Assembly: GCF_003852405.1 (NCBI RefSeq)
Contig: NZ_QAJM01000020.1
Location: 62,001-126,000, forward strand
Length of the DNA stretch: 64,000 nucleotides
Reading direction: 5' to 3'
Origin: Pseudomonas sp. KBW05
GTDB taxonomy: Bacteria; Pseudomonadota; Gammaproteobacteria; Pseudomonadales; Pseudomonadaceae
Below the pieces are notes generated by a model. That model was not told the DNA's origin. It did not search any database and worked only from the letters and a program-made list of their open reading frames with translations. The first letter of the stretch is position 1. Each line of letters starts with the position of its first letter. The position numbers and the translations under genes are program-made. Positions 41,491 through 50,933 of the stretch are shown here, in pieces.

Positions 41491-43571
41491 CGGTCACGCT
41501 CGTGGGCCTGGTTGCGCGCCACGGCCAACAGTTCCAGGCGGCGGGCGGCGCCGGCATTGTCCAGCAGGCTGGACGCTTCGCCCGCCAGGCGCCGACGCCA
41601 ATTCGGGTGGGTGTCGAGCGTGCCCGGCAGGTTGGCTTGTTCCTCCACGCCCAGCGCGTCCTCCAGCGGCAGCAACACCAGCGGCGCCCGGGTATGGCCG
41701 AGGTAGCGCACACTGGCGTCGATCATGTGGTCGGTGTCATTGCGGATTTCATCGACGAAGTTCTGCGGGTCCTGGCTCAAGGCCTGGCGCAGCGCCTGGC
41801 GTTCGCGCAGGCGGTGTTCGCTCCATTGTTCCACGGTGGGAGCGTCGATCAGGCCCAGCTCGATGTTCCATTCGATGTCGCGGCTGTGCCACCAGCCGTT
41901 GAGGGTCGGCAGGTCGTGGGTGCTGGTGGTAGCGAGGGCGTTGTCGGGCCAGTCGAGGATGGGCTTGAACTGGCCGTCGTGGCCTTGTTCGAACAGCAGC
42001 ACGCGCATGCCGAGAATCGAGCGGCCGCTGAGTTTTTCGCGCAGGCCGTCGGGCACGGTGCCGAGGTCTTCACCGAGGACGATGGCCTGGTGGCGGTGGG
42101 ACTCCAGGGCCAGCAGGCGCAACAAATCGTCCACCGGGTAATACAAGTACGCGCCTTCACGCGGCGACGCACCGATGGGGATCACCCACAGGCGTTGCAG
42201 GCCCATCACATGGTCGATGCGCAAGCCACCGGCGTGGGCGAAGTTGGCCCGCAGCATCTCGATAAAGGCGCGGAAACCGTTGCGCTTGAGGCCTTCCGGG
42301 GAGAAGGCGGAAATGCCCCAACCCTGGCCGGCGCGGTTGAGGATGTCCGGTGGCGCGCCCACGGTGAGGTCGGCGAGCAGTTCATCCTGGCGGCTCCAGG
42401 CCTGGCTGCCGCCGCCGTCAGCGCCCACGGCGAGGTCGGCGATCAAACCGACGCCCATACCGCTGCCGCGGGCGGCCTGTTGTGCGCGTTCCAGGCTGCG
42501 TGCGATCAGCCATTGGCTGAAGGCGAAGTAGCCGATGTCCTCCGCGTGTTCTTCGGCGAACAGTGCGAGTGCCGGGCTTTGCGGGGTGCGCCACGCTTCA
42601 GGCCAGTGGCGCCAGTCGAGGTCTTCACCGGCAGCCGCGCGCAGAGTTTGCACGGCTTCGAAGCGGCAGTGGTTTTCCAGGGCCTCGCCGCCGGCCTGGC
42701 GGAAGCTGAGGAAGTCGGCGTGTTGCGGGTGCTCGCCGTGGCGGAAGTCGGCATACAACGCGCGCAGCAGGCGGTGCTTGGCCTTGGCGGCGGCGGGCCA
42801 GTCGATCAGCTCGAGTTGTTCGAGGCGATGCAGCTCTTCGCTGAGGCCGATGGTTTCAATCGCGTTGCGCACTTCACGCTCGCCGAGAATGCACGCGGGT
42901 GATGCGTACAGGCAGTTGAGAAACAACCGGCTGGACGGCGAATAGGGGCTGTAGCGCCCGGTTTCGGCGCTGAACATCGCGTGCATCGGGCTGATCGCCA
43001 GGGCATCGGCACCGCGTTCGGCGGCTGCGCGGGCCAGGTGCTCGAGGGCCAGGGTGTCGCCGAAGCCACCATCGCCCAGGCGGCGCAGGGCATAGAGCTG
43101 GGCGCTGAGGCCCCAGGCGCGGGCGGGCTCGCTGTTGACGGCTTCGGCCACGCTATAGCAATGCGTCGGTGCGACGGCGAGGGTGAAGGTCTGCCCGGCG
43201 ATATGCACCTGGTGGTAGCCGAGGGCGATGACGCCGGGCAGTACCGCGTCGCCGTCGAGGCGTAGCTCCAGGGTTTCGCCGTCTTCCAGGCTGACCCGGC
43301 ACAGGGTGTCAGGCTCGAAGTAGCGCGCCAGGTCGAGGCCCGCGCCGCTGTCGATGGTCATCAGGGGCGGCAGGTGTTTGGCGTGTTGCACCTGCTCCAG
43401 TTGCAGCAGGCTGGCATCGATCTCGGCGTCGCTGTCGGCCGGGTGGCCCAGGCCCTTGAGCACGGCGCGCAGGGCATCAGGTTGTACACGTTGCGGGCGG
43501 CCATTCGCGTCGATCCAATCGACGGCCAGGCCCGCTCGGCTGGCGAGGATTTCCAGGTTCGCTTCGCTCAA
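41487..43571 (-). CDS. malQ: 4-alpha-glucanotransferase MalQ
   Basis: A 694-residue GH77 amylomaltase. Catalytic regions: HAGGLRIDHVMGLQRLWVIP (nucleophile Asp), QAIVLGEDLGTVPDGLREKL (acid Glu), and ALATTSTHDLPTLNGWWHSR (transition-state Asp). It moves maltodextrin chains between acceptors, feeding TreY and glycogen. It overlaps treY downstream and treZ upstream by four bases each (ATGA), so treZ-malQ-treY is translationally coupled. Confidence 0.95.
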   Translation of the reverse strand: MSEANLEILASRAGLAVDWIDANGRPQRVQPDALRAVLKGLGHPADSDAEIDASLLQLEQVQHAKHLPPLMTIDSGAGLDLARYFEPDTLCRVSLEDGETLELRLDGDAVLPGVIALGYHQVHIAGQTFTLAVAPTHCYSVAEAVNSEPARAWGLSAQLYALRRLGDGGFGDTLALEHLARAAAERGADALAISPMHAMFSAETGRYSPYSPSSRLFLNCLYASPACILGEREVRNAIETIGLSEELHRLEQLELIDWPAAAKAKHRLLRALYADFRHGEHPQHADFLSFRQAGGEALENHCRFEAVQTLRAAAGEDLDWRHWPEAWRTPQSPALALFAEEHAEDIGYFAFSQWLIARSLERAQQAARGSGMGVGLIADLAVGADGGGSQAWSRQDELLADLTVGAPPDILNRAGQGWGISAFSPEGLKRNGFRAFIEMLRANFAHAGGLRIDHVMGLQRLWVIPIGASPREGAYLYYPVDDLLRLLALESHRHQAIVLGEDLGTVPDGLREKLSGRSILGMRVLLFEQGHDGQFKPILDWPDNALATTSTHDLPTLNGWWHSRDIEWNIELGLIDAPTVEQWSEHRLRERQALRQALSQDPQNFVDEIRNDTDHMIDASVRYLGHTRAPLVLLPLEDALGVEEQANLPGTLDTHPNWRRRLAGEASSLLDNAGAARRLELLAVARNQAHERDR

Positions 43572-45313
43572 GGGTGCTCTCCAACAGGGGATAGGGTGAC
43601 GCGTGCGCTGTAGGGCGGCAGTTGCGCGCCTTGGTGCGCAGGCGTTTCGAATAGCAGGTGGGTGCTGGCGGGATGATCGAGGGCGGTGGCGCTGAGGTTG
43701 AGGTCGATCTGCAACAGGCTGCCGTTGCCCAGGCGCCAGCGTGCGCTGACAGCGCCGTCGGCCAACACCTGCGCGCCCAGCGCCACGCTGCCGGGTAGGT
43801 GCGGCACCAGGTGCTGATGGCGCAGGCTAAGCAGATGGCGGTAGAGATCGGCGTGTTCGCTGGCGGCAAACGTGGGGGTCGATTGGGCAAAGGTCGCCGG
43901 GGCGTTCGGATCGGGAATGCGTTCGCGCAGCGCCGGGTCGTGGAACGCGGCGAAGTCGGCGAACTCGTTGCGCCGGCCTTCGCGCACGGCGTCGGCCAGT
44001 TCGCCGTGGTGGTCGGTGAAAAACAGGAACGGCTCGCTGGCGTTGACTTCATCGCCCATGAACAGCAGCGGAATCATTGGTGACAGCAGCAATAAGGCGG
44101 TCGCGGCGCGCAGTGCCTGGGGCGAGCACAGTTGGTGCAGGCGCTCGCCGAGGGCACGGTTGCCGATCTGGTCGTGGTTCTGCAAGAACAACACAAAGGC
44201 GCTCGGCGGCAGGTGGGCGCTGGGTTCGCCGCGTGTATGGCCGTGCCGGGTGATCTCGCCTTGGTAGATAAAGCCTTCGCCCAGGCAACGCGCCAGTTTG
44301 GCTGTGGTGTCGCTGGCGAAGTCGCTGTAGTAGGCGTCGGTTTCGCCGGTGAGTAACACGTGCAGGGCGTTGTGGCCGTCGTCGTTCCATTGCGCGTCGA
44401 AATCATGTTCCAGCAGGCTGGCCTGGTTGAATTCGTTTTCCAGCACCAGCCAGACGTGACGGCCGATATCCACTTGCTGGCGCACGCGCTGGGCGAGGGT
44501 TTGCAGGAAACCGGGGTTGTCGATGGCGTGCACTGCGTCCAGGCGCAGGCCGTCGAAGCGGTATTCCAGCAGCCACATCAACGCGTTGTCGAGGAAGAAG
44601 TCGCGCACTTCGCGGCGTTCAAAATCGATGCCGGCACCCCAGGGCGTGTGCACGTCTTCACGAAAGAAGCCCTCGGCATATTGGCCGAGGTAGTTGCCGT
44701 CGGGGCCGAAGTGGTTGTAGACCACGTCGAGGATCACCGCCAGGCCGTGTTCGTGGGCGCTGTCGATCAGGTGCTTGAGCTGCTCGGGTGTGCCGTAGGC
44801 TGCGTGGGGCGCGTAGGGTAAGACGCCGTCGTAGCCCCAGTTGCGCTCGCCGGGGCATTGCGCGAGCGGCATCAACTCAATGGCCGTTACGCCCAGTTCG
44901 GCCAGGCGCGGCAGGTGTTGCTCCACGCCGGCGTAGCCGCCCAGAGCGCCGACATGCAGCTCGTAGATCACCGCTTCATGCCACGGCCGGCCTTGCCACT
45001 GGCTGTGGCGCCAGGGGTAGGCGAGCGGGTCCACCACCAGGCTCCAGCCATGTACATCCGAGGCCTGGGCGCGGGACGCGGGGTCGGGGACATCCCGTTC
45101 CCCGTCGATATTGAAGCGGTAGCGGGTGCCTGCCGGGCAGGCGATTTCGCTTTCAAACCAGCCATCTGCCTGGGGCAGCATGGCGACGGACTTGCCGTGT
45201 TCCAGTTCAACGCTGACGTAATACGCATCTGGCGCCCACAAGGCAAAACGCGTGTGTTGCGCGTCCAGCATGATTGCGCCGTGGGGCCAGGTTTCCAGAG
45301 TCCGTGACGGCAT
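43568..45313 (-). CDS. treZ: Malto-oligosyltrehalose trehalohydrolase TreZ
   Basis: A 581-residue GH13 enzyme with a CBM48-like N-terminal domain (HTRFALWAPDAYYVSVELEH). Catalytic stretches are AVILDVVYNHFGPDGNYLGQ (region I), DGLRLDAVHAIDNPGFLQTL (nucleophile Asp), VWLVLENEFNQASLLEHDFD (acid Glu) and ALVFLQNHDQIGN-like FVLFLQNHDQIGNRALGER (region IV). It hydrolyses the link adjacent to the terminal trehalose. RBS gggaggt precedes the ATG at 45313, 19 bases downstream of the glgA stop. Confidence 0.95.
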   Translation of the reverse strand: MPSRTLETWPHGAIMLDAQHTRFALWAPDAYYVSVELEHGKSVAMLPQADGWFESEIACPAGTRYRFNIDGERDVPDPASRAQASDVHGWSLVVDPLAYPWRHSQWQGRPWHEAVIYELHVGALGGYAGVEQHLPRLAELGVTAIELMPLAQCPGERNWGYDGVLPYAPHAAYGTPEQLKHLIDSAHEHGLAVILDVVYNHFGPDGNYLGQYAEGFFREDVHTPWGAGIDFERREVRDFFLDNALMWLLEYRFDGLRLDAVHAIDNPGFLQTLAQRVRQQVDIGRHVWLVLENEFNQASLLEHDFDAQWNDDGHNALHVLLTGETDAYYSDFASDTTAKLARCLGEGFIYQGEITRHGHTRGEPSAHLPPSAFVLFLQNHDQIGNRALGERLHQLCSPQALRAATALLLLSPMIPLLFMGDEVNASEPFLFFTDHHGELADAVREGRRNEFADFAAFHDPALRERIPDPNAPATFAQSTPTFAASEHADLYRHLLSLRHQHLVPHLPGSVALGAQVLADGAVSARWRLGNGSLLQIDLNLSATALDHPASTHLLFETPAHQGAQLPPYSARVTLSPVGEHP

Positions 45314-45332
45314 CTATAGAGACCTCCCGTAT

Positions 45333-46886
45333 TTATTTAGCGGATTTCCCCAGGGCCTTGGCCACCAGTTGTTCGTACAGGTCGGCGTAGGGTTCCACCG
45401 CCTGGCACCAGTTGAAGGGTTGGGTCATGGCGCGGCAACGCATGGCGTTGAGCAGGCGCGGAAAGGCGAAGACCTTGAACGCGCGGCTCAGCGCTTCCTG
45501 GTAGCTGTCCACGGTGGACTCATTGAACAGGAAGCCGGTGACGCCATCCTCGATGGTGTCCGCCAGCCCGCCGGTATTGCGTGCCACCGGCAGCGAACCG
45601 AAGCGCTGGGCGTACATCTGGCTCAGGCCGCACGGCTCGTAGCGTGACGGCATCAGCAGGAAATCGCTGCCGGCAAACATGCGCCGGGCGTCGGTTTCGT
45701 TAAAGCCGATGCGCACACCGATCTGGCCGGGAAAGCGCAGGGCCAGTTCACGCATGGCTTGCTCTTCTTCAGGTTCGCCACGGCCGATAATCGCGATCTG
45801 GCCGCCCTGTTCGACGATAAAGCTGGCCACGGCTTCGGTGAGATCCAGGCCTTTCTGATAGACCAGGCGCGAGACCACGGCGAACAGCGGGCCGCTGGAT
45901 TCGTCCAGGCCGAACAGGTTGCGCACATGAGCCGCGTTGATCGCCTTGCCGTCCCAGTCGCCGATATTGAAGTTGTGGGTCAGGTGGCTGTCGGTGGAGG
46001 TTTCCCAGCTTTCATCGATGCCGTTGGGGATGCCACTGAGCAGGCCTTGCTGGGTCTTGCTGGCGAGGAAGCCATCGAGGCCGCAGCCGAATTCGGGGGT
46101 GGTGATTTCCTGGGCGTAGGTCGCGCTCACCGTGGTGATATGGCTGGAATACGCCATGCCGGCCTTGAGGAACGACATCTTGCCGTAGAACTCCATGCCT
46201 TCCTGTTGCAAGGCGTGGGGCGGAATGCCCAGCTCCGGCGTCGAAGCGAGGCTGACCACGCCTTGATAGGCCAGGTTATGAATGGTGAACAGGGTCGGGG
46301 TGCGTGACCCACGCCAGTGCATATATGCCGGGGCCAGGCCTGCGGGCCAGTCGTGAGCGTGCACCAGGTCCGGGCACCAGTGGATCTGCGCGAGGTTGGC
46401 GGCCATGTCGGCGGCGGCCAGACCGAGGCGGGCGAAGCGGATATGGTTGTCCGGCCAGTCGCGGCCATTGTTGGCGCCGTAAGGCGTGCCTTCGCGCTCG
46501 TACAGCTCGGGGCAGATCAGCACATAGATGACCAGGCCATCCTTGAGGTCCATGCGCCCGATCTTGCACGGCGGCAGCGCAGCGTGGCCGCCCAGTTCGC
46601 CGATGATATGGATCGGGTTGTCGCTTTCCATCACCTGCGGGTAACCGGGGATCAACACGCGTACATCATGCAGATGGGCCATGGCGCGGGGCAGGGCGGC
46701 GGAGACGTCGCCCAGGCCACCGGTTTTCACCAGGTCGGCGAATTCGGAGGTGACGAACAGGACTTTCTTGCGATTGGGGTTCTGACTCACGACCGGCCGC
46801 GAAGTGGCTGGCAGATCGATCAATGAAGATCCCTCTACCGGCTGACTGACTCGCTCTCCCTGAACATCTACAGCGGCACTGATCAT
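45333..46886 (-). CDS. glgA: Glycogen synthase GlgA
   Basis: A 517-residue GT5 enzyme. The start is ATG 46886, chosen over 46901 because gggaga lies just upstream. The ADP-glucose motif KTGGLGDVSAALPRAM is at residues ~50-65, preceded by a ~40-residue extension; the C-terminal GT-B region has PSRYEPCGLSQMYAQRFGSL and VARNTGGLADTIEDG (the E-x7-E type catalytic region). It adds glucose from ADP-glucose to glucan. First gene of the leftward locus. Upstream, 46887-47238 contains only AT-rich non-coding sequence, with no clear promoter recognised. Confidence 0.94.
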   Translation of the reverse strand: MISAAVDVQGERVSQPVEGSSLIDLPATSRPVVSQNPNRKKVLFVTSEFADLVKTGGLGDVSAALPRAMAHLHDVRVLIPGYPQVMESDNPIHIIGELGGHAALPPCKIGRMDLKDGLVIYVLICPELYEREGTPYGANNGRDWPDNHIRFARLGLAAADMAANLAQIHWCPDLVHAHDWPAGLAPAYMHWRGSRTPTLFTIHNLAYQGVVSLASTPELGIPPHALQQEGMEFYGKMSFLKAGMAYSSHITTVSATYAQEITTPEFGCGLDGFLASKTQQGLLSGIPNGIDESWETSTDSHLTHNFNIGDWDGKAINAAHVRNLFGLDESSGPLFAVVSRLVYQKGLDLTEAVASFIVEQGGQIAIIGRGEPEEEQAMRELALRFPGQIGVRIGFNETDARRMFAGSDFLLMPSRYEPCGLSQMYAQRFGSLPVARNTGGLADTIEDGVTGFLFNESTVDSYQEALSRAFKVFAFPRLLNAMRCRAMTQPFNWCQAVEPYADLYEQLVAKALGKSAK

Positions 46887-47238
46887 AGTTCTCTCCCACA
46901 TGTTGGTTGGCTAACGGCCCGCTGCCATCAGCTCCGATGACCGCTTCCTGCGGTCAGGCGCACAAGCACTGTACAAACTGGCAAGGCGTATGCCAGTTGC
47001 ACGGATTGCGAAAAAAGAGTGGATGGACGGCACTGGTCATGAAGCCCACGTGCTCGCCTTACCTTAAAACTGGACCTACGGCAGAGTTGTAAAGTTTCGA
47101 TTTTTTGCGGGGTTTTTGTTTTCGAACGGACCCATCGGTCATCAGTCTAGGACAGATCCTAGAGCCCGTAGGGTTTGTGAGAGAATTTTGTAGGACAAAA
47201 ATCTTGTAACCATATGCTGCTTTGAAAAAGCCGTTTTT

Positions 47239-47348
47239 TGTGGCGAGGGAGCTTGTCGAATCGTCGCACCGTCCCGCTGGAGTGCGTAGCGCTCCCAAGA
47301 TTTTTGGGGCCGCTTCGCGCCCCAGCGGGAGCAAGCTCCCTCGCCACA
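47239..47348. repeat. Paired REP element with internal insertion
   Basis: Inverted gtggcgagggagcttg... and ...caagctccctcgccac arms; the left arm is interrupted by gtcgaatcgtcgcac (47255-47269) where other copies continue directly to tcccgctgg. The same 15-mer (reverse complement) occurs in the REP at 13250-13264. Confidence 0.88.
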
Positions 47349-47375
47349 TAGGTGCATATGCCTCAAAGTGGTGCG

Positions 47376-48329
47376 TCAGCCAAGCACGCGAATGGGCGCG
47401 CCGCTGGCCCAGGCCTGGATGTCTCCGATCATCTGCCCATAGAACTGCTGGTAATTCTGTTCGCTTACATACCCCACATGGGGCGTAGCCAGCACGTTGG
47501 GCAAGCGGCGGAACGGGTGATCCAGCGGCAGCGGTTCGTCGGCAAACACATCCAGTGCGGCGCCGGCCAGCCGGCCACTTTCCAGGGCCTGGATCAGCGC
47601 CTGTTCATCCACGATCGGCCCGCGCGCGGTGTTCACCAGGCGCGCGCCCGGTTTCATCCAGCCCAGCGCCTCGGCGTCCACCAGGCCACGGCTGCGGTCG
47701 CTGAGGACCAGGTGCACCGTGAGAATGTCCGCCTGTTCGAACAGCTGTTGTTTGCTGACCCAGGTAACACCGGCTTGCGCAGCGCGCTCGGGGGTGAGGT
47801 TTTCGCTCCAGGCAATCACGCGCATGCCGAACACCTGGGCAAATTGCGCGACTTTCTGGCCGATGCTGCCCAACCCGAGGATGCCCAGGGTCTTGCCATG
47901 CAGGTCGCCGCCCAGGCCGACTTGCCAGCCGCCTGCACGCAGCGAGTTGGCTTCGGCCAGCAGGTTGCGGGTGCTGCCCATGATCAACGCCCAGGTCAAT
48001 TCCGGCGCCGCATGTTTATAGCTGTCGGTGCCGCACACCTGGATGCCCAGTGCCTTGGCGGCGGGAATGTCGATGGCGGCGTTGCGCATGCCGCCGGTTA
48101 CCAGCAGCTTGAGCCGGGGCAAGCCTTGCAACAGGGCCTGGTCAAAGGTGGAGCGTTCGCGCATCACGCAGATCACGTCGAACTCGCGCAAACGCTCGAT
48201 CATCGTCGCGGTATCTGCCGGGTAATTGTGCAGGAAGTGCAACTGCCCAACAGCCTCCAGGGCTGACCAGTCCACCACGCCTCGCGCCACACGCTGCCAA
48301 TCATCGATGACTGCAATCTGTACCGACAT
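47376..48329 (-). CDS. D-2-hydroxyacid dehydrogenase family protein
   Basis: A 317-residue NAD(P)-dependent dehydrogenase. The nucleotide site is KTLGILGLGSIGQKVAQFAQ (residues ~145-165). Catalytic Arg lies in ARLVNTARGPIVDEQALIQA, the Glu in LDVFADEPLPLDHPF and the catalytic His in NVLATPHVGYVSEQNYQQF. It reduces a 2-keto acid or the reverse; subtype (lactate, glyoxylate, phosphoglycerate) cannot be assigned. It starts 26 bases downstream of the hydrolase stop on the same strand, so it could be co-transcribed with it. Confidence 0.9.
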   Translation of the reverse strand: MSVQIAVIDDWQRVARGVVDWSALEAVGQLHFLHNYPADTATMIERLREFDVICVMRERSTFDQALLQGLPRLKLLVTGGMRNAAIDIPAAKALGIQVCGTDSYKHAAPELTWALIMGSTRNLLAEANSLRAGGWQVGLGGDLHGKTLGILGLGSIGQKVAQFAQVFGMRVIAWSENLTPERAAQAGVTWVSKQQLFEQADILTVHLVLSDRSRGLVDAEALGWMKPGARLVNTARGPIVDEQALIQALESGRLAGAALDVFADEPLPLDHPFRRLPNVLATPHVGYVSEQNYQQFYGQMIGDIQAWASGAPIRVLG

Positions 48330-48355
48330 TCACGCGAACCTCAAAAAGGGTTGGA

Positions 48356-49357
48356 TTAAAGGGCGTTCAGGCCCTGCAACAGCGCCTGGTGGAACTTGGC
48401 CGGTTCTTCCATCTGCGGCGCATGCCCCAGCCCCGGGAATTCCACCAGGGTGGCGTGGGGAATCAGCTTGGCCACTTGCTTGCCCAGCACCTGGTAATCG
48501 CCCAGCTTTGCCTTCACGGCGGGTGTCGCGAGGTCCTTGCCGATGGCGGTGTTATCGGACGTGCCAATCAACAGCAGCGTCGGCATTGGCAGGTGCTTGA
48601 ACTCGTAATACACCGGCTGGGTGAAGATCATGTCGTAAATCAACGCCGAGTTCCAGGCGACCAACTTATGGCCCGGGCCGTTGCTGAGGCCCGCGTACAT
48701 GTCCACCCAGCGCTCGTACTCTGGCTTCCAACGCCCGACGTAGTAGGTATTGAGCTGGTATTTGCGAATCCCGTCGGCATTGACCTTCAGTTCACGCGCA
48801 TACCATTGGTCGACGGTGAGGGAGGGCACGCCCAACGCTTTCCAGTCTTCCAGGCCGATGGGGTTGACCAGCGCGAGTTGTTCGGTTTGTGCCGGGTACA
48901 TCAGGGCGTAACGGGTGGCGAGCATGCCGCCGGTGGAGTGGCCAAGGAGCGTGGCCTTCCGGACGCCGAGTTTTTCCAGCAGCTGGTGGGTGTTGGTTGC
49001 CAGCTGCTGGAAGCTGTACTGGTAATGCTCAGGCTTGCTGGAGCTGCAGAAGCCGATCTGGTCTGGGACAATCACGCGGTAACCGGCCTCGCTGAGGGCT
49101 TTGATCGAGCCTTCCCAGGTGGCGCCGCAGAAGTTCTTGCCATGCATCAGCACCACGCTGCGACCATTCGCGCGGCCCTTTGCGGGCACGTCCATGTAGC
49201 CCATTTGCAGGTGCTTGCCTTGGGACTGGAAGGCGAAATGCTCCACCGGGTAAGGGTATTGAAAACCTTGCAGCTCGGGGCCGTAGGTCGCGGCGAACAC
49301 CGGGGCGGTGCCCGCCGTCAGCAAGGTGGCGATGCAAAAAACGCGTAGAGAAGGCAT
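48356..49357 (-). CDS. Exported alpha/beta hydrolase
   Basis: A 333-residue protein with signal peptide MPSLRVFCIATLLTAGTAPV, cleaved after FAA; an upstream in-frame start at 49495 would bury the signal and is rejected. The oxyanion region is VVLMHGKNFCGATWEGSIKA, the nucleophile Ser is in KATLLGHSTGGMLATRYALM (G-H-S-T-G-G), the acid is near LLLIGTSDNTA and the His in VEFPGLGHAPQMEEPAKF. It is probably a periplasmic esterase, lipase or epoxide-hydrolase-like enzyme; the substrate is not predictable. Confidence 0.88.
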   Translation of the reverse strand: MPSLRVFCIATLLTAGTAPVFAATYGPELQGFQYPYPVEHFAFQSQGKHLQMGYMDVPAKGRANGRSVVLMHGKNFCGATWEGSIKALSEAGYRVIVPDQIGFCSSSKPEHYQYSFQQLATNTHQLLEKLGVRKATLLGHSTGGMLATRYALMYPAQTEQLALVNPIGLEDWKALGVPSLTVDQWYARELKVNADGIRKYQLNTYYVGRWKPEYERWVDMYAGLSNGPGHKLVAWNSALIYDMIFTQPVYYEFKHLPMPTLLLIGTSDNTAIGKDLATPAVKAKLGDYQVLGKQVAKLIPHATLVEFPGLGHAPQMEEPAKFHQALLQGLNAL

Positions 49358-49401
49358 TGGCAAGGCTCCGGAAAGGATGCCCGGATGCTCTTTGGAGGCG
49401 A

Positions 49402-49845
49402 TTAAGTGGGGATTAACACCCACTGCAAGGTCACGGCGGCGAGCACCGCATAACGCAGGCTTTTGGCCACGGTCACCAGCAACAAAAAGCGCCACAACGG
49501 CTCACGCATCACCCCGGCCACCAGCGTCAGTGGATCACCAATGATCGGCACCCAACTGAGCAGCAACGTCCAATGCCCCCAACGCTGGTAATGCCGGCGC
49601 GCCTTGTCCAATTGCTGGTCGTTGACCGGAAACCAGCGCCGTCCCTTGAAATGCTCGACCCAGCGCCCCAGCCACCAGTTGACCAGCGAACCGAGGACAT
49701 TGCCCAGGGTTGCGAGGCCCAGCAGCAGCCACAGGCTGTAATGCCCGCTGAGCAGCAGGCCCACCAGCACGGCTTCCGATTGCAACGGCAACAAGGTGGC
49801 GGCGCCAAACGCCGCGAGGAACAGCCCGAGGTAGCCCGCGATCAT
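49402..49845 (-). CDS. DedA/YqaA family membrane protein
   Basis: A 147-residue protein with about four hydrophobic segments. The core LLPLQSEAVLVGLLLSGHYS and the loop LLLSWVPIIGDPLTLVAGVM (with Gly-Asp-Pro) are the SNARE-associated/DedA motif seen in YqaA-type proteins. DedA relatives move lipid carriers across the inner membrane. The start overlaps the upstream DUF411 stop by four bases, so the two are coupled. Confidence 0.85.
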   Translation of the reverse strand: MIAGYLGLFLAAFGAATLLPLQSEAVLVGLLLSGHYSLWLLLGLATLGNVLGSLVNWWLGRWVEHFKGRRWFPVNDQQLDKARRHYQRWGHWTLLLSWVPIIGDPLTLVAGVMREPLWRFLLLVTVAKSLRYAVLAAVTLQWVLIPT

Positions 49846-50288
49846 TGCGCCGGGTAGTCAGCCACCACCACATCTTTACCTTCGCGGGTCAGGCCGATGA
49901 CTTGATAGGCCTCGCTGCGGCCGTCCACTTCCATGCCCGGCGAACCCATCGGCATGCCCGGCGCGGCCATGCCCAGCAGGTCGCTGCGCTTGCGCAAGGC
50001 CAGCACCTGCTCGGCGGGCACGTGGCCTTCGACAAACTTGCCGTCGATCACCGCGGTATGGCACGAACCCAGCCGCGGGGCGACGCCGAGGCGTTGCTTG
50101 ACGGCGCTCATGTCGGCTTCGACATGGTCATTGACCTTGAAACCGTTGCTTTCCAAGTGGCTGATCCACTTTTTGCAGCAACCGCAATTGGCGTCGCGGT
50201 GCACGTCGATGGGGATCAGGTCGGCCGCCTGGGCCAGGGTGGTGGTGAACAGGGCGGACAGCAGGGCCAAGCGCAATGGGGTTTTCAT
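49842..50288 (-). CDS. DUF411 metal-binding periplasmic protein
   Basis: A 148-residue exported protein: signal peptide LRLALLSALFTTTLAQA, then IDVHRDANCGCCKKWISHLE. The C-G-C-C motif and SCHTAVIDGKFVEGHVPAE are characteristic of DUF411, a copper-associated metal-binding family often near metal-resistance genes. A Met-rich stretch GMAAPGMPMGSPGMEVDG could also bind copper. Operon with the DedA gene. Confidence 0.87.
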   Translation of the reverse strand: MKTPLRLALLSALFTTTLAQAADLIPIDVHRDANCGCCKKWISHLESNGFKVNDHVEADMSAVKQRLGVAPRLGSCHTAVIDGKFVEGHVPAEQVLALRKRSDLLGMAAPGMPMGSPGMEVDGRSEAYQVIGLTREGKDVVVADYPAQ

Positions 50289-50325
50289 GATGGGCTCACA
50301 CGGTGATGGTCGGGGCGATCATGAC

Positions 50326-50370
50326 GACGTCATCGCAGGCAAGCCAGCTCCCACAGGGGGGAGCTGTGGC
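50326..50370. repeat. REP element (gtgggagctggcttgcc type)
   Basis: On the minus strand, ctgtgggagctggcttgcct precedes gcgatgacg; on the plus strand ccagctccc pairs with ggggagctg. It is a single REP between DUF411 and the SRPBCC gene. Confidence 0.75.
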
Positions 50371-50385
50371 GGTAATGTTTCTAAA

Positions 50386-50844
50386 TTATACAAAGGGTGG
50401 GTTTTCCAGCCGATGTTTGAGCTGGTCCAGGGCAATCGTCGACAGTTCGATCATGCGGTCATGCAAGGTGGCCAGTTGCAATTCGGTTTCATAGACCAGC
50501 ACGCGCTTGAACAGGGTGCCGTCGCGGTGGGGCTGCAAGAAGTAGTGAATCGAGCCGTCAACGGCCAGGGAGGTGAACACGGTCTTGAATTCGCTGGGGC
50601 GCCGGGCGATCTGCACGCGGTAGCTCATGGGCACGCGCACGCCCAGCAGGTCGATGTACTCGGTGAAGCGTGCACCGACGGGGAGGGAACCGAGGGTGCC
50701 GGTGTCGGCACTGAGGGAGGTGGGGTGCCATTCGTGCCAGCGATCTGGCTGGGTGACGTAGTCGTAGATGGCTTCGATAGGGGCCTGGATAAAGCGTTCT
50801 TGACTGATCCGCTCCAAGCGGACCGACTGCTCGACAGCGCGCAT
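50386..50844 (-). CDS. SRPBCC (START-like) family protein
   Basis: A 152-residue protein started at ATG 50844, behind an ideal aggaggtg RBS; an upstream in-frame start at 50874 lacks one. The fold is indicated by ERFIQAPIEAIYDYVTQPDR, then WHEWHPTSLSADTGT, and a closing strand region FKRVLVYETELQL with a C-terminal helix STIALDQLKHRLE. SRPBCC proteins bind hydrophobic ligands in a central cavity. No catalytic residues are evident. Function unknown. Confidence 0.78.
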   Translation of the reverse strand: MRAVEQSVRLERISQERFIQAPIEAIYDYVTQPDRWHEWHPTSLSADTGTLGSLPVGARFTEYIDLLGVRVPMSYRVQIARRPSEFKTVFTSLAVDGSIHYFLQPHRDGTLFKRVLVYETELQLATLHDRMIELSTIALDQLKHRLENPPFV

Positions 50845-50933
50845 TGCACACCTCCTGTGTGGCGTTCTTAGCACTGGGAACTGTCAGAATAGTCCGACTC
50901 CCGTGCTTTGCACGGGAGTAAGCGAGCAATTGA

